This document shows positions 1 to 7,461 of a stretch of 64,000 nucleotides of DNA, one piece after another. The notes below the pieces were generated by a model. It was not told the DNA's origin. It saw nothing but the letters and a program-made list of their open reading frames with translations, and did not search any database. The stretch is from Alphaproteobacteria bacterium (GTDB taxonomy: Bacteria > Pseudomonadota > Alphaproteobacteria > JAEULC01), in contig JADLEG010000164.1 in the NCBI GenBank assembly GCA_020846275.1, positions 1 through 64,000 on the forward strand, written 5' to 3'. Each line of letters starts with the position of its first letter. The stretch's first letter is position 1. Position numbers and translations under genes: made by a program.

Positions 1-2
1 AC

Positions 3-224
3 AACTTCCCGGCGGACAAGCTCAAGAAGGCCGAGGACGTGCTGAAATTCGCGGCCAAGCTGGAGAAGGGCGCGGCGTCGGCCTATCTGGGCGCGATCCC
101 GGTGTTCCAGTCGCCGGCGCTGAAGACCGCGGCCGGGCGGCTGGTGGCGGACGAGTCGATGCATTGGGTGATCCTGCAGAACGCGCTGGGCGAGAGCCTG
201 CCCGACGCGCTGGCCATCTCGTAG
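3..224 (+). CDS. Ferritin-like domain protein, C-terminal fragment
   Basis: The window opens inside this gene. The readable 73 residues form amphipathic helices ending in a Glu-Ser-Met-His-Trp stretch, as in the last helices of ferritin-like four-helix proteins of the DUF4439/Ferritin_2 type that often carry a Tat signal. The Glu and His could be metal ligands. The N-terminus lies left of the window, so signal peptide, full metal site and operon partners cannot be judged. The family assignment rests on general resemblance only. Confidence 0.5.
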   Translation, partial: NFPADKLKKAEDVLKFAAKLEKGAASAYLGAIPVFQSPALKTAAGRLVADESMHWVILQNALGESLPDALAIS

Positions 225-356
225 GCCGATAGTCCACGCCATCGTGCGCGTTTCGACCGAACGCGCCGACCGGGCGCCCCGTTCATGTCCGCCCGCCCCC
301 CTTTCACCGGCGGCGCGAACGGGGCGCCCGTCCCGGCGTTCGCGGATCGACCGCTG

Positions 357-830
357 TCAGTCCGGTTTGCCGGCGGGTCGATAGACCTGTGCGCCGATCA
401 GCATGTCGACGCTGTTGCCGTCGCTCGACAGCGGCAGCATCAGCGCGTCGTAGTGCATACGCACGTTGTTGAGCACGCGCTCGCCGGATCGCGCGACGGG
501 ACACCCTTCCTCGACGGCCTTGGTCAGGGCTTCGAGCACGATCGCGCGGTAGGCGGGATCCGGAATCTCCTCCGGCCCCCGGCCGTGCATGTTGTAGCCC
601 GTGGCCTGCACCAGCTTCGTTCCGGTGTTGCGATAGCGGAAGCGCAGCGGCGCGTGGAAAACATCAACCAGGATGATGCTGCCCAGGAGGGTCGGAATAT
701 CGAGCGCGTCGATATCCGCGCGGCTGGGCCACCGGCGACTGCCGCGCTTGGCATCCCAGTAGCGATGCAGGCGGAGCAGGTTCGCGTCGCCGATCACGCC
801 GTCGGTGCGGGACGAATCGTCGGTAGTCAT
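357..830 (-). CDS. PAS_5 domain protein
   Basis: A protein of about 157 residues resembling the alphaproteobacterial PAS_5 family, which consists almost only of one PAS-like sensory fold. Visible family features are an N-terminal Leu-x-x-Tyr-Trp segment, Pro-Ser-Arg-Ala-Asp-Ile-Asp, a central Phe-Arg-Tyr-Arg-Asn-Thr-Gly-Thr strand and a C-terminal segment with Met-Leu-Pro-Leu-Ser. The start at 830 (MTTDD) was chosen over an in-frame start at 866 because the extra residues are low-complexity. The ligand and output are unknown. A second family member lies at 7764-8270. Confidence 0.7.
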   Translation of the reverse strand: MTTDDSSRTDGVIGDANLLRLHRYWDAKRGSRRWPSRADIDALDIPTLLGSIILVDVFHAPLRFRYRNTGTKLVQATGYNMHGRGPEEIPDPAYRAIVLEALTKAVEEGCPVARSGERVLNNVRMHYDALMLPLSSDGNSVDMLIGAQVYRPAGKPD

Positions 831-941
831 GCCGCTTGCGTTCGCCGTGCTTCGGGCCGCCTGCAACGTCCGATCATCGCAGCAATTCTACGCCCCGCGG
901 GTTTGGCAAAGAATGGGGCACGGCCCCGGAAGGAGCAACCA

Positions 942-1313
942 ATGCGCAATCTCGCGACCGGCGCCGTTCTTGGCGCGCTGCTCTGCGTGTGGACTGCTGC
1001 GGCACAGGCAGATGGCGATCCGGCGCGTGGGGAGAAGGTCTACGAGCGCTGCGAGGGCTGCCACTCGATCGATCGCGACCGGATCGGGCCGCGGCACAAG
1101 GGTGTCGTCGGCAGGCGGGCGGCGAGCATCGACGGCTTCGCCTATTCGCCGGCGATGAAGAACTCGGGACTCACCTGGGACGAGGCGACGCTCGACCGCT
1201 TCCTGCAGGGACCCACGAAGCTCGTCCCCGGCACGCGCATGGGGTTCGCCGGCGTGCCCGTCGAGCAGGACCGCGCCGACCTGATCGCTTTCCTTAGGAA
1301 GGCGGGGGGATGA
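942..1313 (+). CDS. Secreted monoheme cytochrome c, class I
   Basis: A 123-residue protein with a cleavable signal peptide (about residues 1-23, ending Ala-Gln-Ala) and one heme c site, Cys37-Glu-Gly-Cys40-His41. A Gly-Thr-Arg-Met-Gly-Phe segment near residue 100 offers the usual axial Met. Length and layout match cytochrome c2-type periplasmic electron carriers. An AGGAG-type ribosome site lies just before the ATG. The gene stands alone between divergent and convergent neighbours, so its redox partner is not shown by context. Confidence 0.85.
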   Translation: MRNLATGAVLGALLCVWTAAAQADGDPARGEKVYERCEGCHSIDRDRIGPRHKGVVGRRAASIDGFAYSPAMKNSGLTWDEATLDRFLQGPTKLVPGTRMGFAGVPVEQDRADLIAFLRKAGG

Positions 1314-1423
1314 GCGGCCGTCCGCCCATCTCCCGCCGGGCCCAGGCCTTCGATCATATAGTTGCGATTGGCATCTAACCGATCGCCGCGCCGGCGTTTC
1401 TACTCAACTGACCCTCCTCCGGG

Positions 1424-2461
1424 TCACGCGATCGTGAGCAGGCGCCGCGGGTTGCGCACCAGGATCGCGTCTATCTCTTCGTCCGAGAAGCCGCGGCGGC
1501 GCATCATGGGGACGACATTGCGGAAGATGTGGCCGTAGCCATGCCCGCCGAAACGCGTCAGCCGGGTCAGGTAGCAGATGTCATGCGAGATCACGATGCG
1601 GTCGAGATGGCCGCGGGCGATCAGCGCGCGGATCAGGCCGAGGCGCGTGGCATCGTTCGGCATGTCGATATCGGAGAGCCGGTAGAACGCGGTTTCCTGG
1701 CCGAACAGGTCGAACTCCACGGTGCAGCCGGTATCCGCCAGGCGCAGCAGCCGGTCGAGATCGAAGATCGTACGGTCGATATGGCTGATGACCACGCGGC
1801 CGATGTCGCCGTCGTTGGCCCGCACGAAGTCCGCCACTTCCTGCGGCTGGTCGGGATGGCGGCCGGGATGCACGTTGACAGCTGCGCCGGTCTCGCGCTG
1901 GGCGATCAGCGCGGCCCGCATCACGCGCCTTTCCAGGCCGGTCCATGGCGACTGGCAGCCGATCTCGCCGATCATGCCGGCGCGCACCGTCGTGCCCCAG
2001 GCGCCGTCGGTCACCTGCGCGACGATCTCCCGCGCGAAATCATCGACGGCGCGGTCGTGGTTGCGCGGATCCTGGTACTCCTCGACATAGTAGCCGCAGC
2101 CCATGACGATGGTGACGCCGGTCGCCTGGGCGATCGCCTGCAGCCCGCGCGGATCGGGCTTCAGCCCGCCGCAGCTCAGTTCGACGATCGCGCGCCCGCC
2201 ATCGGCGCGCATCCGCCCCACCTCGTCGATCGCGACCGCCACGTCATGCAGCCGGTAGTTCCGCGGGAACGAGATTTCGCCGTAGTGGTACTTCCAGAAG
2301 GTCTCGAGCGTGATCTCAGGCCCAGGATCGTTGCGCGCCGCGAGCGACGGCGGTGCGATGTCCCACAGCAGGTGCTCGTGCATAAGCGTCGGCCCCAGCG
2401 CGTCCGGCGCGATGGGGCCCAGCACGGTCTGTATCTGGCCGCTCAAGGCGGTGGGCGCCAT
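1424..2461 (-). CDS. Phosphotriesterase-family metal-dependent hydrolase
   Basis: A 345-residue TIM-barrel amidohydrolase of the phosphotriesterase-related (PHP) group. Seen are the first metal pair His-Glu-His near residue 28, Gly-Glu-Ile-Gly (Glu at the place of the carbamylated Lys of true phosphotriesterases, as in E. coli Php), and further His ligands in Asn-Val-His-Pro, Ile-Ser-His-Ile-Asp and Ile-Ser-His-Asp. In this family the substrates are often lactones or esters rather than phosphotriesters. It starts 16 bases after the Crp/Fnr gene on the same strand, so the two are probably co-transcribed. The true substrate is unknown. Confidence 0.82.
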   Translation of the reverse strand: MAPTALSGQIQTVLGPIAPDALGPTLMHEHLLWDIAPPSLAARNDPGPEITLETFWKYHYGEISFPRNYRLHDVAVAIDEVGRMRADGGRAIVELSCGGLKPDPRGLQAIAQATGVTIVMGCGYYVEEYQDPRNHDRAVDDFAREIVAQVTDGAWGTTVRAGMIGEIGCQSPWTGLERRVMRAALIAQRETGAAVNVHPGRHPDQPQEVADFVRANDGDIGRVVISHIDRTIFDLDRLLRLADTGCTVEFDLFGQETAFYRLSDIDMPNDATRLGLIRALIARGHLDRIVISHDICYLTRLTRFGGHGYGHIFRNVVPMMRRRGFSDEEIDAILVRNPRRLLTIA

Positions 2462-2477
2462 GGTGGTGTTCCGATCT

Positions 2478-3212
2478 TCAGAGGAACCAGTCGAGCTTCG
2501 GATGGCTGACGACGTCGCTGCGGAACTTCGTCACCATGTCCAAAAGCTTTTCCATGTCGGGCACGACCAGCCGGGCGCCATCCTTGACCACGATCTGCGC
2601 GCGGGCGAGATCGCCCAGCGCGCGCGTGACCGTCTCGCGCGTCACGCTGACGCGGCCGGCCAGGTCCTGGTGGGTCGGGATGGGATGGATGACCCCCGCC
2701 TTGGCGCCCAGGCCCGGGCTCGGCCTCGCTCGGCGCAGCAGGTCGGCATAGATGCGGTTGTTGGCGCCGAGTGTGCTGAGGTCGAGGATGCGATCGGTCG
2801 CGAGCCGGATGATCTCGGCCATCCGGCGCATCAGCGCCAGCGCGATGGTCGGGTTCTCCAGTAGCACCTGCTCCAGCGCCGGCGTCGGCACGGTTGCGAC
2901 CACGGTGTTGACCATCGCGACCACCGAGGCCGAGCGCGGCTGGCCGTCGAGGCAGGACAGCTCGCCGAAATGCCCGCCGGTCTCGATCTCCTCGAAGCTC
3001 AGGTCGCGCCCGCCCGGTGCGTGGATTTCCACCCGGACCGCGCCGCGAACGATGCAGAACAGGTCCCGGCTGGGCGCCTTGCGGTCGATGATCTCCTCGC
3101 CGCCGGCATAGCGCTGGAACCGGCACTGCCGCTCGAGCACGATGCGCCGCGCCGGCGCCAGCACGGCGAACAGCGCGATCCCCTCTAAGCCGTATTCGGC
3201 CACGCCTACCAT
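2478..3212 (-). CDS. Crp/Fnr-family transcriptional regulator
   Basis: A 244-residue regulator: cyclic-nucleotide-binding barrel (about 25-130), dimer helix, and winged HTH (about 150-230). The nucleotide pocket is well kept: Phe-Gly-Glu-Leu at 82-85 and Pro-Arg-Ser-Ala at 92-95 match the E. coli CRP Glu72/Arg82/Ser83 region. The recognition helix contains Arg-Glu-Thr-Val-x-Arg (192-197), the residues CRP uses to read TGTGA. No N-terminal Fe-S cysteine cluster is present, so a CRP-like rather than FNR-like mode is expected. Upstream lie three CRP-like sites (3324-3384). Downstream on the same strand is the hydrolase gene. Confidence 0.88.
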   Translation of the reverse strand: MVGVAEYGLEGIALFAVLAPARRIVLERQCRFQRYAGGEEIIDRKAPSRDLFCIVRGAVRVEIHAPGGRDLSFEEIETGGHFGELSCLDGQPRSASVVAMVNTVVATVPTPALEQVLLENPTIALALMRRMAEIIRLATDRILDLSTLGANNRIYADLLRRARPSPGLGAKAGVIHPIPTHQDLAGRVSVTRETVTRALGDLARAQIVVKDGARLVVPDMEKLLDMVTKFRSDVVSHPKLDWFL

Positions 3213-3323
3213 ATGGCCTCACCCCCGGCGTCCGCCCTTGGCCGGGCGCATCGCCAAGTCGCACCTTACTTCAGGATTTCATGTCGGAACAGGGGGTTAA
3301 GCGCCAGCCGGCCCCGCTGAGGG

Positions 3324-3384
3324 TGTGACGAGGCTCACAGGGGGATGTGATCGGCGCCACAGCGGGGCTGTGAGCACGCCTACA
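3324..3384. promoter_or_regulatory. Three tandem CRP-like operator sites
   Basis: Three 16-base sites of the form TGTGA-N6-YYACA start at 3324, 3346 and 3369. The first, TGTGA-cgaggc-TCACA, is a perfect CRP palindrome; the others end CCACA and CTACA. Their centres are 22 and 23 bases apart, about two helical turns. They lie between the Crp/Fnr gene (starting at 3212, leftward) and the small-protein gene (starting at 3440, rightward). A TAGGAT hexamer at 3407-3412 would place the third site near -41.5, the class II CRP activation position, for the rightward gene. The neighbouring regulator keeps the CRP recognition residues. Confidence 0.7.
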
Positions 3385-3439
3385 GCGCGGCGGCGGCGCG
3401 TCCGCCTAGGATCGAAGCCTTAGACAGTCAGGAGCTTCC

Positions 3440-3661
3440 ATGTTCGCCATGCCCGCCACCGCGCCCGATCGGCTGCCGCCTACATACTTGTCGTCCTTTC
3501 TCAGTGGCAGCGACGGCGAATCCACGAAAGCCGCGGAGGAGCGTCCGACGATCAGCCCCTATCTGCGCCGGCCGCTGCGACGGCTGGAAGAGGTGCAGAA
3601 GAAGCGCGAGAAGATGGCCAAGCCGCGCGACAAGAACGGCGACGTCAACGAGCAGCGCTGA
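3440..3661 (+). CDS. Small hypothetical protein, possible Crp-type target
   Basis: A 73-residue protein of no recognised family. The first half is Pro/Ser-rich; the second is a highly charged, probably helical Lys/Arg/Glu stretch. It has a clear ribosome site (TCAGGAG) seven bases before the ATG. Upstream are three tandem CRP-like sites and a fitting -10 element, so transcription under a cyclic-nucleotide regulator is likely. Its last 17 bases overlap the end of the convergent dehydrogenase gene. No signal peptide or membrane segment is seen. Confidence 0.6.
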   Translation: MFAMPATAPDRLPPTYLSSFLSGSDGESTKAAEERPTISPYLRRPLRRLEEVQKKREKMAKPRDKNGDVNEQR

Positions 3662-4673
3662 GCCGCTGGCGCACGATGGCGTCGCACACCGCGAGCGGTC
3701 GCGCTCCGTCCCGCTTTGCACGATCGAGCACGTCGGCGGTGATGCGACCGATGCGCTCGACCGACGCCATCACCGCCTCGGGCCGGTCGTCGATCGCTTC
3801 CTGGTGAAAATCGATCACCCCGCCGGCATTGGCCAGGTAGTCCGGGACATAGGCGATATCGCGTCGCGCCAGTGCCGCATCGTGCCGTGAATGCTCGAGC
3901 TGGTTGTTGGCACCGCCGCAGACCAGCCTGGCCTTGAGCCGCCCGATGGTGTGGTCGTTGAGGATGCCGCCAAGCGCGCTGGGCGCGAAGATGTCGACCT
4001 CGGCATCGTAGATCGCCTCGACGGGAACGGCTTGCGCGCCGAACGACTCGCTTGCCTGGCGGGCGCGCGCCGGGTCCATGTCGCAGACCACCAGCCGCGC
4101 GCCTTTGCCGTGCAGGTATCGGCACAGCGGCATGCCGACATTGCCCAGGCCCTGCACCGCGACGCGCAGCCCCTCGAAATCGTCTCGGCCGAAGTAGTGA
4201 CGCGTCGCCGCGCGCAGCGCGCAGAAGACGCCATAGGCCGTAACCGCCAGTGGCGCCTTCGCGGCGGCGGTCGCCGCGGCGGTGTGGCTGGTCTCCTGGC
4301 GCATGACCGCGAGGTCGTCGAGCGTGGTGCCGACATCGTCGGCGATGATATAGCGGCCCCCCAGGCTTTCGACCGCGCGACCCATGGCGCGCAGAAGCTC
4401 GGGCGTCTTGTCGCGGCGGGAATCGCCCAGGATGACCGACTTGCCGCCGCCGAACGGCAATTCGCAGATCGCCGCCTTGTAGGTCATGCCGCGCGACAGT
4501 CGCAGCACGTCGGCGAGCGCCTGCCCATCGTCGCGATAGGGCCACATCCGGCAGCCGCCGAAGGCGGGGCCCAGCGCGGTGGAATGAAGAGCAATGATTG
4601 CCGACAAGCCGGCACGCGCGTCGCGCAGGTAGACGACGCGCTCGTGGCCGTCGTAGTCGGGATGGGAAAACAT
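3645..4673 (-). CDS. Leucine/phenylalanine-type amino-acid dehydrogenase
   Basis: A 342-residue Glu/Leu/Phe/Val dehydrogenase that reversibly deaminates branched-chain or aromatic amino acids to 2-oxo acids with NAD. The glycine-rich substrate segment Gly-Pro-Ala-Phe-Gly-Gly-Cys-Arg, the catalytic-Lys region Leu-Pro-Phe-Gly-Gly-Gly-Lys, and the Rossmann motif Gly-Leu-Gly-Asn-Val-Gly are all present. The start at 4673 (MFSHPDYDG) follows a GAGAGG-like site and removes an unlikely 12-residue extension. Length fits leucine dehydrogenases. Two palindromic sites lie upstream at 4716-4756, suggesting regulation by an amino-acid-sensing protein. Specificity among Leu, Val and Phe cannot be told from sequence. 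Confidence 0.85.
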   Translation of the reverse strand: MFSHPDYDGHERVVYLRDARAGLSAIIALHSTALGPAFGGCRMWPYRDDGQALADVLRLSRGMTYKAAICELPFGGGKSVILGDSRRDKTPELLRAMGRAVESLGGRYIIADDVGTTLDDLAVMRQETSHTAAATAAAKAPLAVTAYGVFCALRAATRHYFGRDDFEGLRVAVQGLGNVGMPLCRYLHGKGARLVVCDMDPARARQASESFGAQAVPVEAIYDAEVDIFAPSALGGILNDHTIGRLKARLVCGGANNQLEHSRHDAALARRDIAYVPDYLANAGGVIDFHQEAIDDRPEAVMASVERIGRITADVLDRAKRDGARPLAVCDAIVRQRLSAAR

Positions 4674-4715
4674 CAGCTCGCCTCTCAACGAAACCCCGCC
4701 ACCTTGCAATGCAGA

Positions 4716-4756
4716 TCATTCGAAATGGCATCGCACATCCAAATCATTCCAAATGA
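4716..4756. promoter_or_regulatory. Pair of TCATT-N3-AATGA palindromes
   Basis: Two 13-base dyads, TCATT-CGA-AATGG (4716-4728) and TCATT-CCA-AATGA (4744-4756), sit 28 bases apart centre to centre in the divergent region between the dehydrogenase and the PEP-CTERM gene. The second is a perfect palindrome. Their position 43 to 83 bases upstream of the dehydrogenase start fits an operator pair, for example for an Lrp/AsnC- or GntR-type protein. The binding protein is not known. Confidence 0.45.
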
Positions 4757-4927
4757 AACGTCCGAACACAACCGTGCAAACTCTATATCGCCTCAAATCG
4801 TCGACGCAGTCGCCAAGTTTGATCTGGATCAACGTTTTGAAATTGCGCCGAGCCCACTAAGGGGCGAATTCGTCAGCGCCTTCGGCTGGCTCGCCTGCTC
4901 GAAGCCAAAGCAACAAGGACCGTTTCC

Positions 4928-5806
4928 ATGCCCAAGCGTGCAGCCCTTCTCGCCGCCGTTTCATCGATCGCCCTCGTCGCCGCGTCGGGAGCGGCCGGTG
5001 CATTGACCATCACCCAGGATACGACCGGCGCAAATCTCCTAAGCGCGCTGGCGCCCAATCAGGCGCAGTTCAACAGTATCTCCGTCACCTACAGCTTCGG
5101 GGCCGCATCGCAGGTCGGCACCTATGCGGGGTTTACGACGCCGCCGGTCATGATCGGCAATGGCGTCGTGCTGTCGACCGGCAATGTGGTCGATGTCGTC
5201 GGCCCGGCCAATGCCACCGACACGCCCTCGACCGACCTTGGCGGCGCGTCAACCGCGGCCATCGACGCTTATGCGGCGGGCCGTGTGACCAACTGGAATG
5301 CCTCGTACGACGCGACGGTGTTGACGGTGAATTTCAGCCTGGCCAATGCAGGCGCGATCGCCTTCGACTTCGTGTTCGGATCAATCGAATACCCGAACTA
5401 CGTCAATAGCTTTGCCGATGCTGCCTTTGCCTTCCTCGACGGCCAACAGATCATCTTCGATGCCAACGGCAATCCCGTGCATGTCGGAACCAGCTTCACT
5501 TCATTGCTGACCACCGGGGACGCGAACACCGCCTTCGCCGACCCGCATGCGATGCTCGGTCGTTTGACCACGACATCGGGCACGATTGCCGCCGGCTCGC
5601 ACACGCTCGAGTTCCAGCTCGCGGATACGAACGACGGTATCCTCGACAGCGGCCTGTTCATTTCCAACTTTCGCACGACGGCCAATTCCGGCGGGCCGGT
5701 CACCGAGCCATCCGACGACGTTCCGGAGCCGGGATCCCTGGCGATCCTCGGGCTGGCGCTCGCGCTGGTTGGATTTGGCCGAAGGAAGCAGGGCGGCGCG
5801 AGCTAG
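4928..5806 (+). CDS. PEP-CTERM surface protein, choice-of-anchor L-like
   Basis: A 292-residue exported protein. Residues 1-25 are a signal peptide ending Ala-Gly-Ala. The body (about 30-250) is beta-rich and resembles choice-of-anchor L domains, with Thr-Gly-Ala-Asn-Leu-Leu, a Gly-Val-Val-Leu-Ser-Thr-Gly strand and Phe-Asp-Phe-Val-Phe-Gly-Ser. The tail (265-292) is a textbook PEP-CTERM signal: Val-Pro-Glu-Pro, a hydrophobic helix, then a basic end. Exosortase cleaves such tails and the proteins end up on the surface or in the matrix. It lies nearly 50 kb from the PrsT/PrsR genes of the same system and has no partner nearby. Confidence 0.88.
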   Translation: MPKRAALLAAVSSIALVAASGAAGALTITQDTTGANLLSALAPNQAQFNSISVTYSFGAASQVGTYAGFTTPPVMIGNGVVLSTGNVVDVVGPANATDTPSTDLGGASTAAIDAYAAGRVTNWNASYDATVLTVNFSLANAGAIAFDFVFGSIEYPNYVNSFADAAFAFLDGQQIIFDANGNPVHVGTSFTSLLTTGDANTAFADPHAMLGRLTTTSGTIAAGSHTLEFQLADTNDGILDSGLFISNFRTTANSGGPVTEPSDDVPEPGSLAILGLALALVGFGRRKQGGAS

Positions 5807-5843
5807 GGCCGCCACCAGAAGTACGAAAGCTCGGGGAGGAAAT

Positions 5844-6275
5844 TCAGGCGGTCAGCGCAGGCGGAACGGCGTCGTTCGCATCGCCCCGGCCCGCCGCCTG
5901 CGGGATGGCCGCTGCCAACAGCGTGCTGACCTTCTGCACAAGTTCGCTGGCACGGAACGGCTTGGCCAGCGTGTCGCTGGCGCCCATCGCCAGCGCGGCC
6001 TTGAGGAAATCCGTGTCTCCCACCGTCCCGCAGCCCGAGATCGCCAGGATCGGCAGGTGGGGCGACACGCGGCGGAGCTGCTCGATCGTCTCGATGCCGT
6101 CCTGCTCGGGCATGATGATGTCGGTGATGATGAGATCGAAGCGCCGCTTGACGCTGAGCGACATGCCGAGCTTGCCGTTTGGCGCCGTGCGCACCTCGTG
6201 ACCTTGCTTGGCCAGCACGACCTTGGCGGTCTCGAGCACGGCAGCGTGGTCGTCAATCACCAGGATGCTTGCCAT
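5844..6275 (-). CDS. Stand-alone response-regulator receiver protein
   Basis: A 143-residue CheY-like receiver with no output domain. The acidic pair Asp-Asp at 8-9, phospho-acceptor Asp52 in Ile-Thr-Asp-Ile-Ile-Met-Pro, the switch Ser near 80 and Lys105 in Ala-Lys-Pro-Phe are all in place. The last 25 residues are Ala/Pro-rich and probably unstructured. The start at 6275 was chosen because the receiver begins there (MASILVIDD). It converges on the PEP-CTERM gene with a 37-base gap. The partner kinase is not in the window. Confidence 0.85.
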   Translation of the reverse strand: MASILVIDDHAAVLETAKVVLAKQGHEVRTAPNGKLGMSLSVKRRFDLIITDIIMPEQDGIETIEQLRRVSPHLPILAISGCGTVGDTDFLKAALAMGASDTLAKPFRASELVQKVSTLLAAAIPQAAGRGDANDAVPPALTA

Positions 6276-6301
6276 GGGCAGTGTTTCCCCGATTCCACCC
6301 G

Positions 6302-6316
6302 GCAACCAATAGGCCA
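6302..6316 (-). promoter_or_regulatory. Weak sigma-54-like promoter before receiver gene
   Basis: On the minus strand the sequence reads TGGCC-TATTGG-TTGC, with GG and GC separated by the required 10 bases and a full TTGC at the -12 element. The -24 element has two mismatches to TGGCAC. A start about 12 bases downstream would leave a leader of about 15 bases before the receiver ATG at 6275. This is a weak call in GC-rich DNA. Confidence 0.2.
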
Positions 6317-6383
6317 GGACGCACCATGCCCGGCCAAAGGTTAAGACTTCGTAAATGGGACCGCGCGGGATCGCGGTCAAGGG

Positions 6384-6725
6384 TCAGCGGACCGCCAGGC
6401 AGGATTGCCCCTCGGTACGCAATTGGCCGCAATACTGCCGCGCCTGCTCGTGGGTTTCGAACGGGCCGATCCGCACGCGCCAGAAGTCGCCGCGCTTGTC
6501 CTCCTGCCTGTAGATGAGGACCCGCCCCGCCTGGTGCGCGGTGCGCACTGCGGCATGGCTCCGCTCGATTTCTTCAAGCCGGGCATTCGCCGTGGCTTCG
6601 TTCGCGGCTGCCGCGATCTGCACCCAGTATGTCGGCGCATCGGCCCGAGCGGCGCTTGCCCCGCCCAGAACGGCGGCCAGTATCAAGAGGCCGAACCGGC
6701 GGCGGGATGCGCTACTCGGCACCAT
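6384..6725 (-). CDS. Secreted SPOR-domain protein
   Basis: A 113-residue protein with a signal peptide (about 1-28, ending Ala-Arg-Ala-Asp-Ala) followed by one SPOR domain (about 33-113), which binds denuded peptidoglycan glycan strands. Family features are the Tyr-Trp-Val-Gln-Ile-Ala strand, Val-Leu-Ile-Tyr, Trp-Arg-Val-Arg-Ile-Gly-Pro-Phe and Gln-Ala-Arg-Gln-Tyr-Cys. The absence of a membrane anchor indicates a free periplasmic protein. Its ATG lies inside the last codons of the DUF1330 gene (14-base overlap), so the two are translated as a pair. Confidence 0.75.
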   Translation of the reverse strand: MVPSSASRRRFGLLILAAVLGGASAARADAPTYWVQIAAAANEATANARLEEIERSHAAVRTAHQAGRVLIYRQEDKRGDFWRVRIGPFETHEQARQYCGQLRTEGQSCLAVR

Positions 6726-7002
6726 CGACGATGACCAGGTTTCCCGCGCTGCTCTTCAACCGCAGGGGCAGCACCTTCTGGTATTCCGGCGAGCGGTACC
6801 AGGCCTCGGCCTTCTCGCGCGAGGGGAATTCGATGATCACCAGCCGTGGCAGCTTCCATTCGCCCTCGACGATCGACAGCTTGCCCCCGCGCACCACGAA
6901 CCGCCCGCCATGGGCCGTGACCGTCGGCAGAACCTCCTTGCGATACGCCGCAAACGTCGCCTCGTCGTCCACGCGTTCCTGCACAACCACATAGGCTTTC
7001 AT
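6712..7002 (-). CDS. DUF1330 family protein
   Basis: A 96-residue cytoplasmic protein of the DUF1330 (ferredoxin-like fold, dimeric alpha/beta barrel) family. Typical features are the start Met-Lys-Ala-Tyr-Val-Val-Val, Tyr-Arg-Lys-Glu-Val, Gly-Gly-Arg-Phe-Val-Val-Arg-Gly and Phe-Pro-Ser-Arg-Glu-Lys-Ala-Glu-Ala-Trp-Tyr. The start at 7002 matches the family start; upstream in-frame sequence runs through a hairpin and is not coding. No activity is established for the family. It precedes and overlaps the SPOR gene. Confidence 0.85.
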   Translation of the reverse strand: MKAYVVVQERVDDEATFAAYRKEVLPTVTAHGGRFVVRGGKLSIVEGEWKLPRLVIIEFPSREKAEAWYRSPEYQKVLPLRLKSSAGNLVIVDGAE

Positions 7003-7097
7003 TCCGTCGGATTCCCCCTCGGTGTAAAGCAGTTGTGGATGATAAGGCGCGCGGATCGGCGGGGCAACGCGGGGCGCCGTGAAGGGCCCAATGCAGA

Positions 7098-7129
7098 AAC
7101 CCCGATCCATCTGTCGATGGGTCGGGGTT
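7098..7129 (-). terminator. Strong hairpin, probable terminator
   Basis: AACCCCGATCCAT and ATGGGTCGGGGTT form a 13-base stem with one G-T wobble around a 6-base loop. On the minus strand the stem is followed by TTTCTGCATT, a short T-rich tail. It would end transcripts from the small-peptide genes at 7221-7551 before the DUF1330 gene. The mirror symmetry means it could also act on plus-strand transcripts. Confidence 0.45.
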
Positions 7130-7220
7130 CCGCGCATCACCTGCGGCTGGGGTCTGGGTAGGGTCAAGACATCAAGTGATGCTTGGTGTCAACGCGCGCC
7201 GGGCGCGAAGGTTCTGCGGC

Positions 7221-7307
7221 TTATTGCAGCGCCAGCAGCCCGTCGAACGCCAGCACCGTTGCCAGGGCCGCCACGATCCAGAACAGCATGGCCCAGCCGA
7301 AACTCAT
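7221..7307 (-). CDS. Small single-pass membrane peptide (28 aa)
   Basis: The peptide begins Met-Ser-Phe-Gly-Trp-Ala-Met-Leu-Phe-Trp and is almost entirely one hydrophobic helix ending Leu-Leu-Ala-Leu-Gln. A GGGGGAAA ribosome site lies eight bases before the ATG. It resembles the 29-residue peptide encoded just upstream on the same strand (7462-7551): short N-tail, Trp-rich start, Leu-x-Trp motif, one helix. No homologue is recognised. It could be a regulatory membrane peptide or a toxin-like product. Confidence 0.45.
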   Translation of the reverse strand: MSFGWAMLFWIVAALATVLAFDGLLALQ

Positions 7308-7461
7308 TCGCGGATTTCCCCCTGCGTCCGTCCGCCAAAACGCGTCGGATGGCCCAGGCGTTCCCGCCAATGCCGGTGACAAGGCCGCGGCATCCTCGCG
7401 GCTGCGACCGAGCCGCAAGTCGCGGATCACAGAAAGGTCACCCCGCTCAACCAAGATTGGG

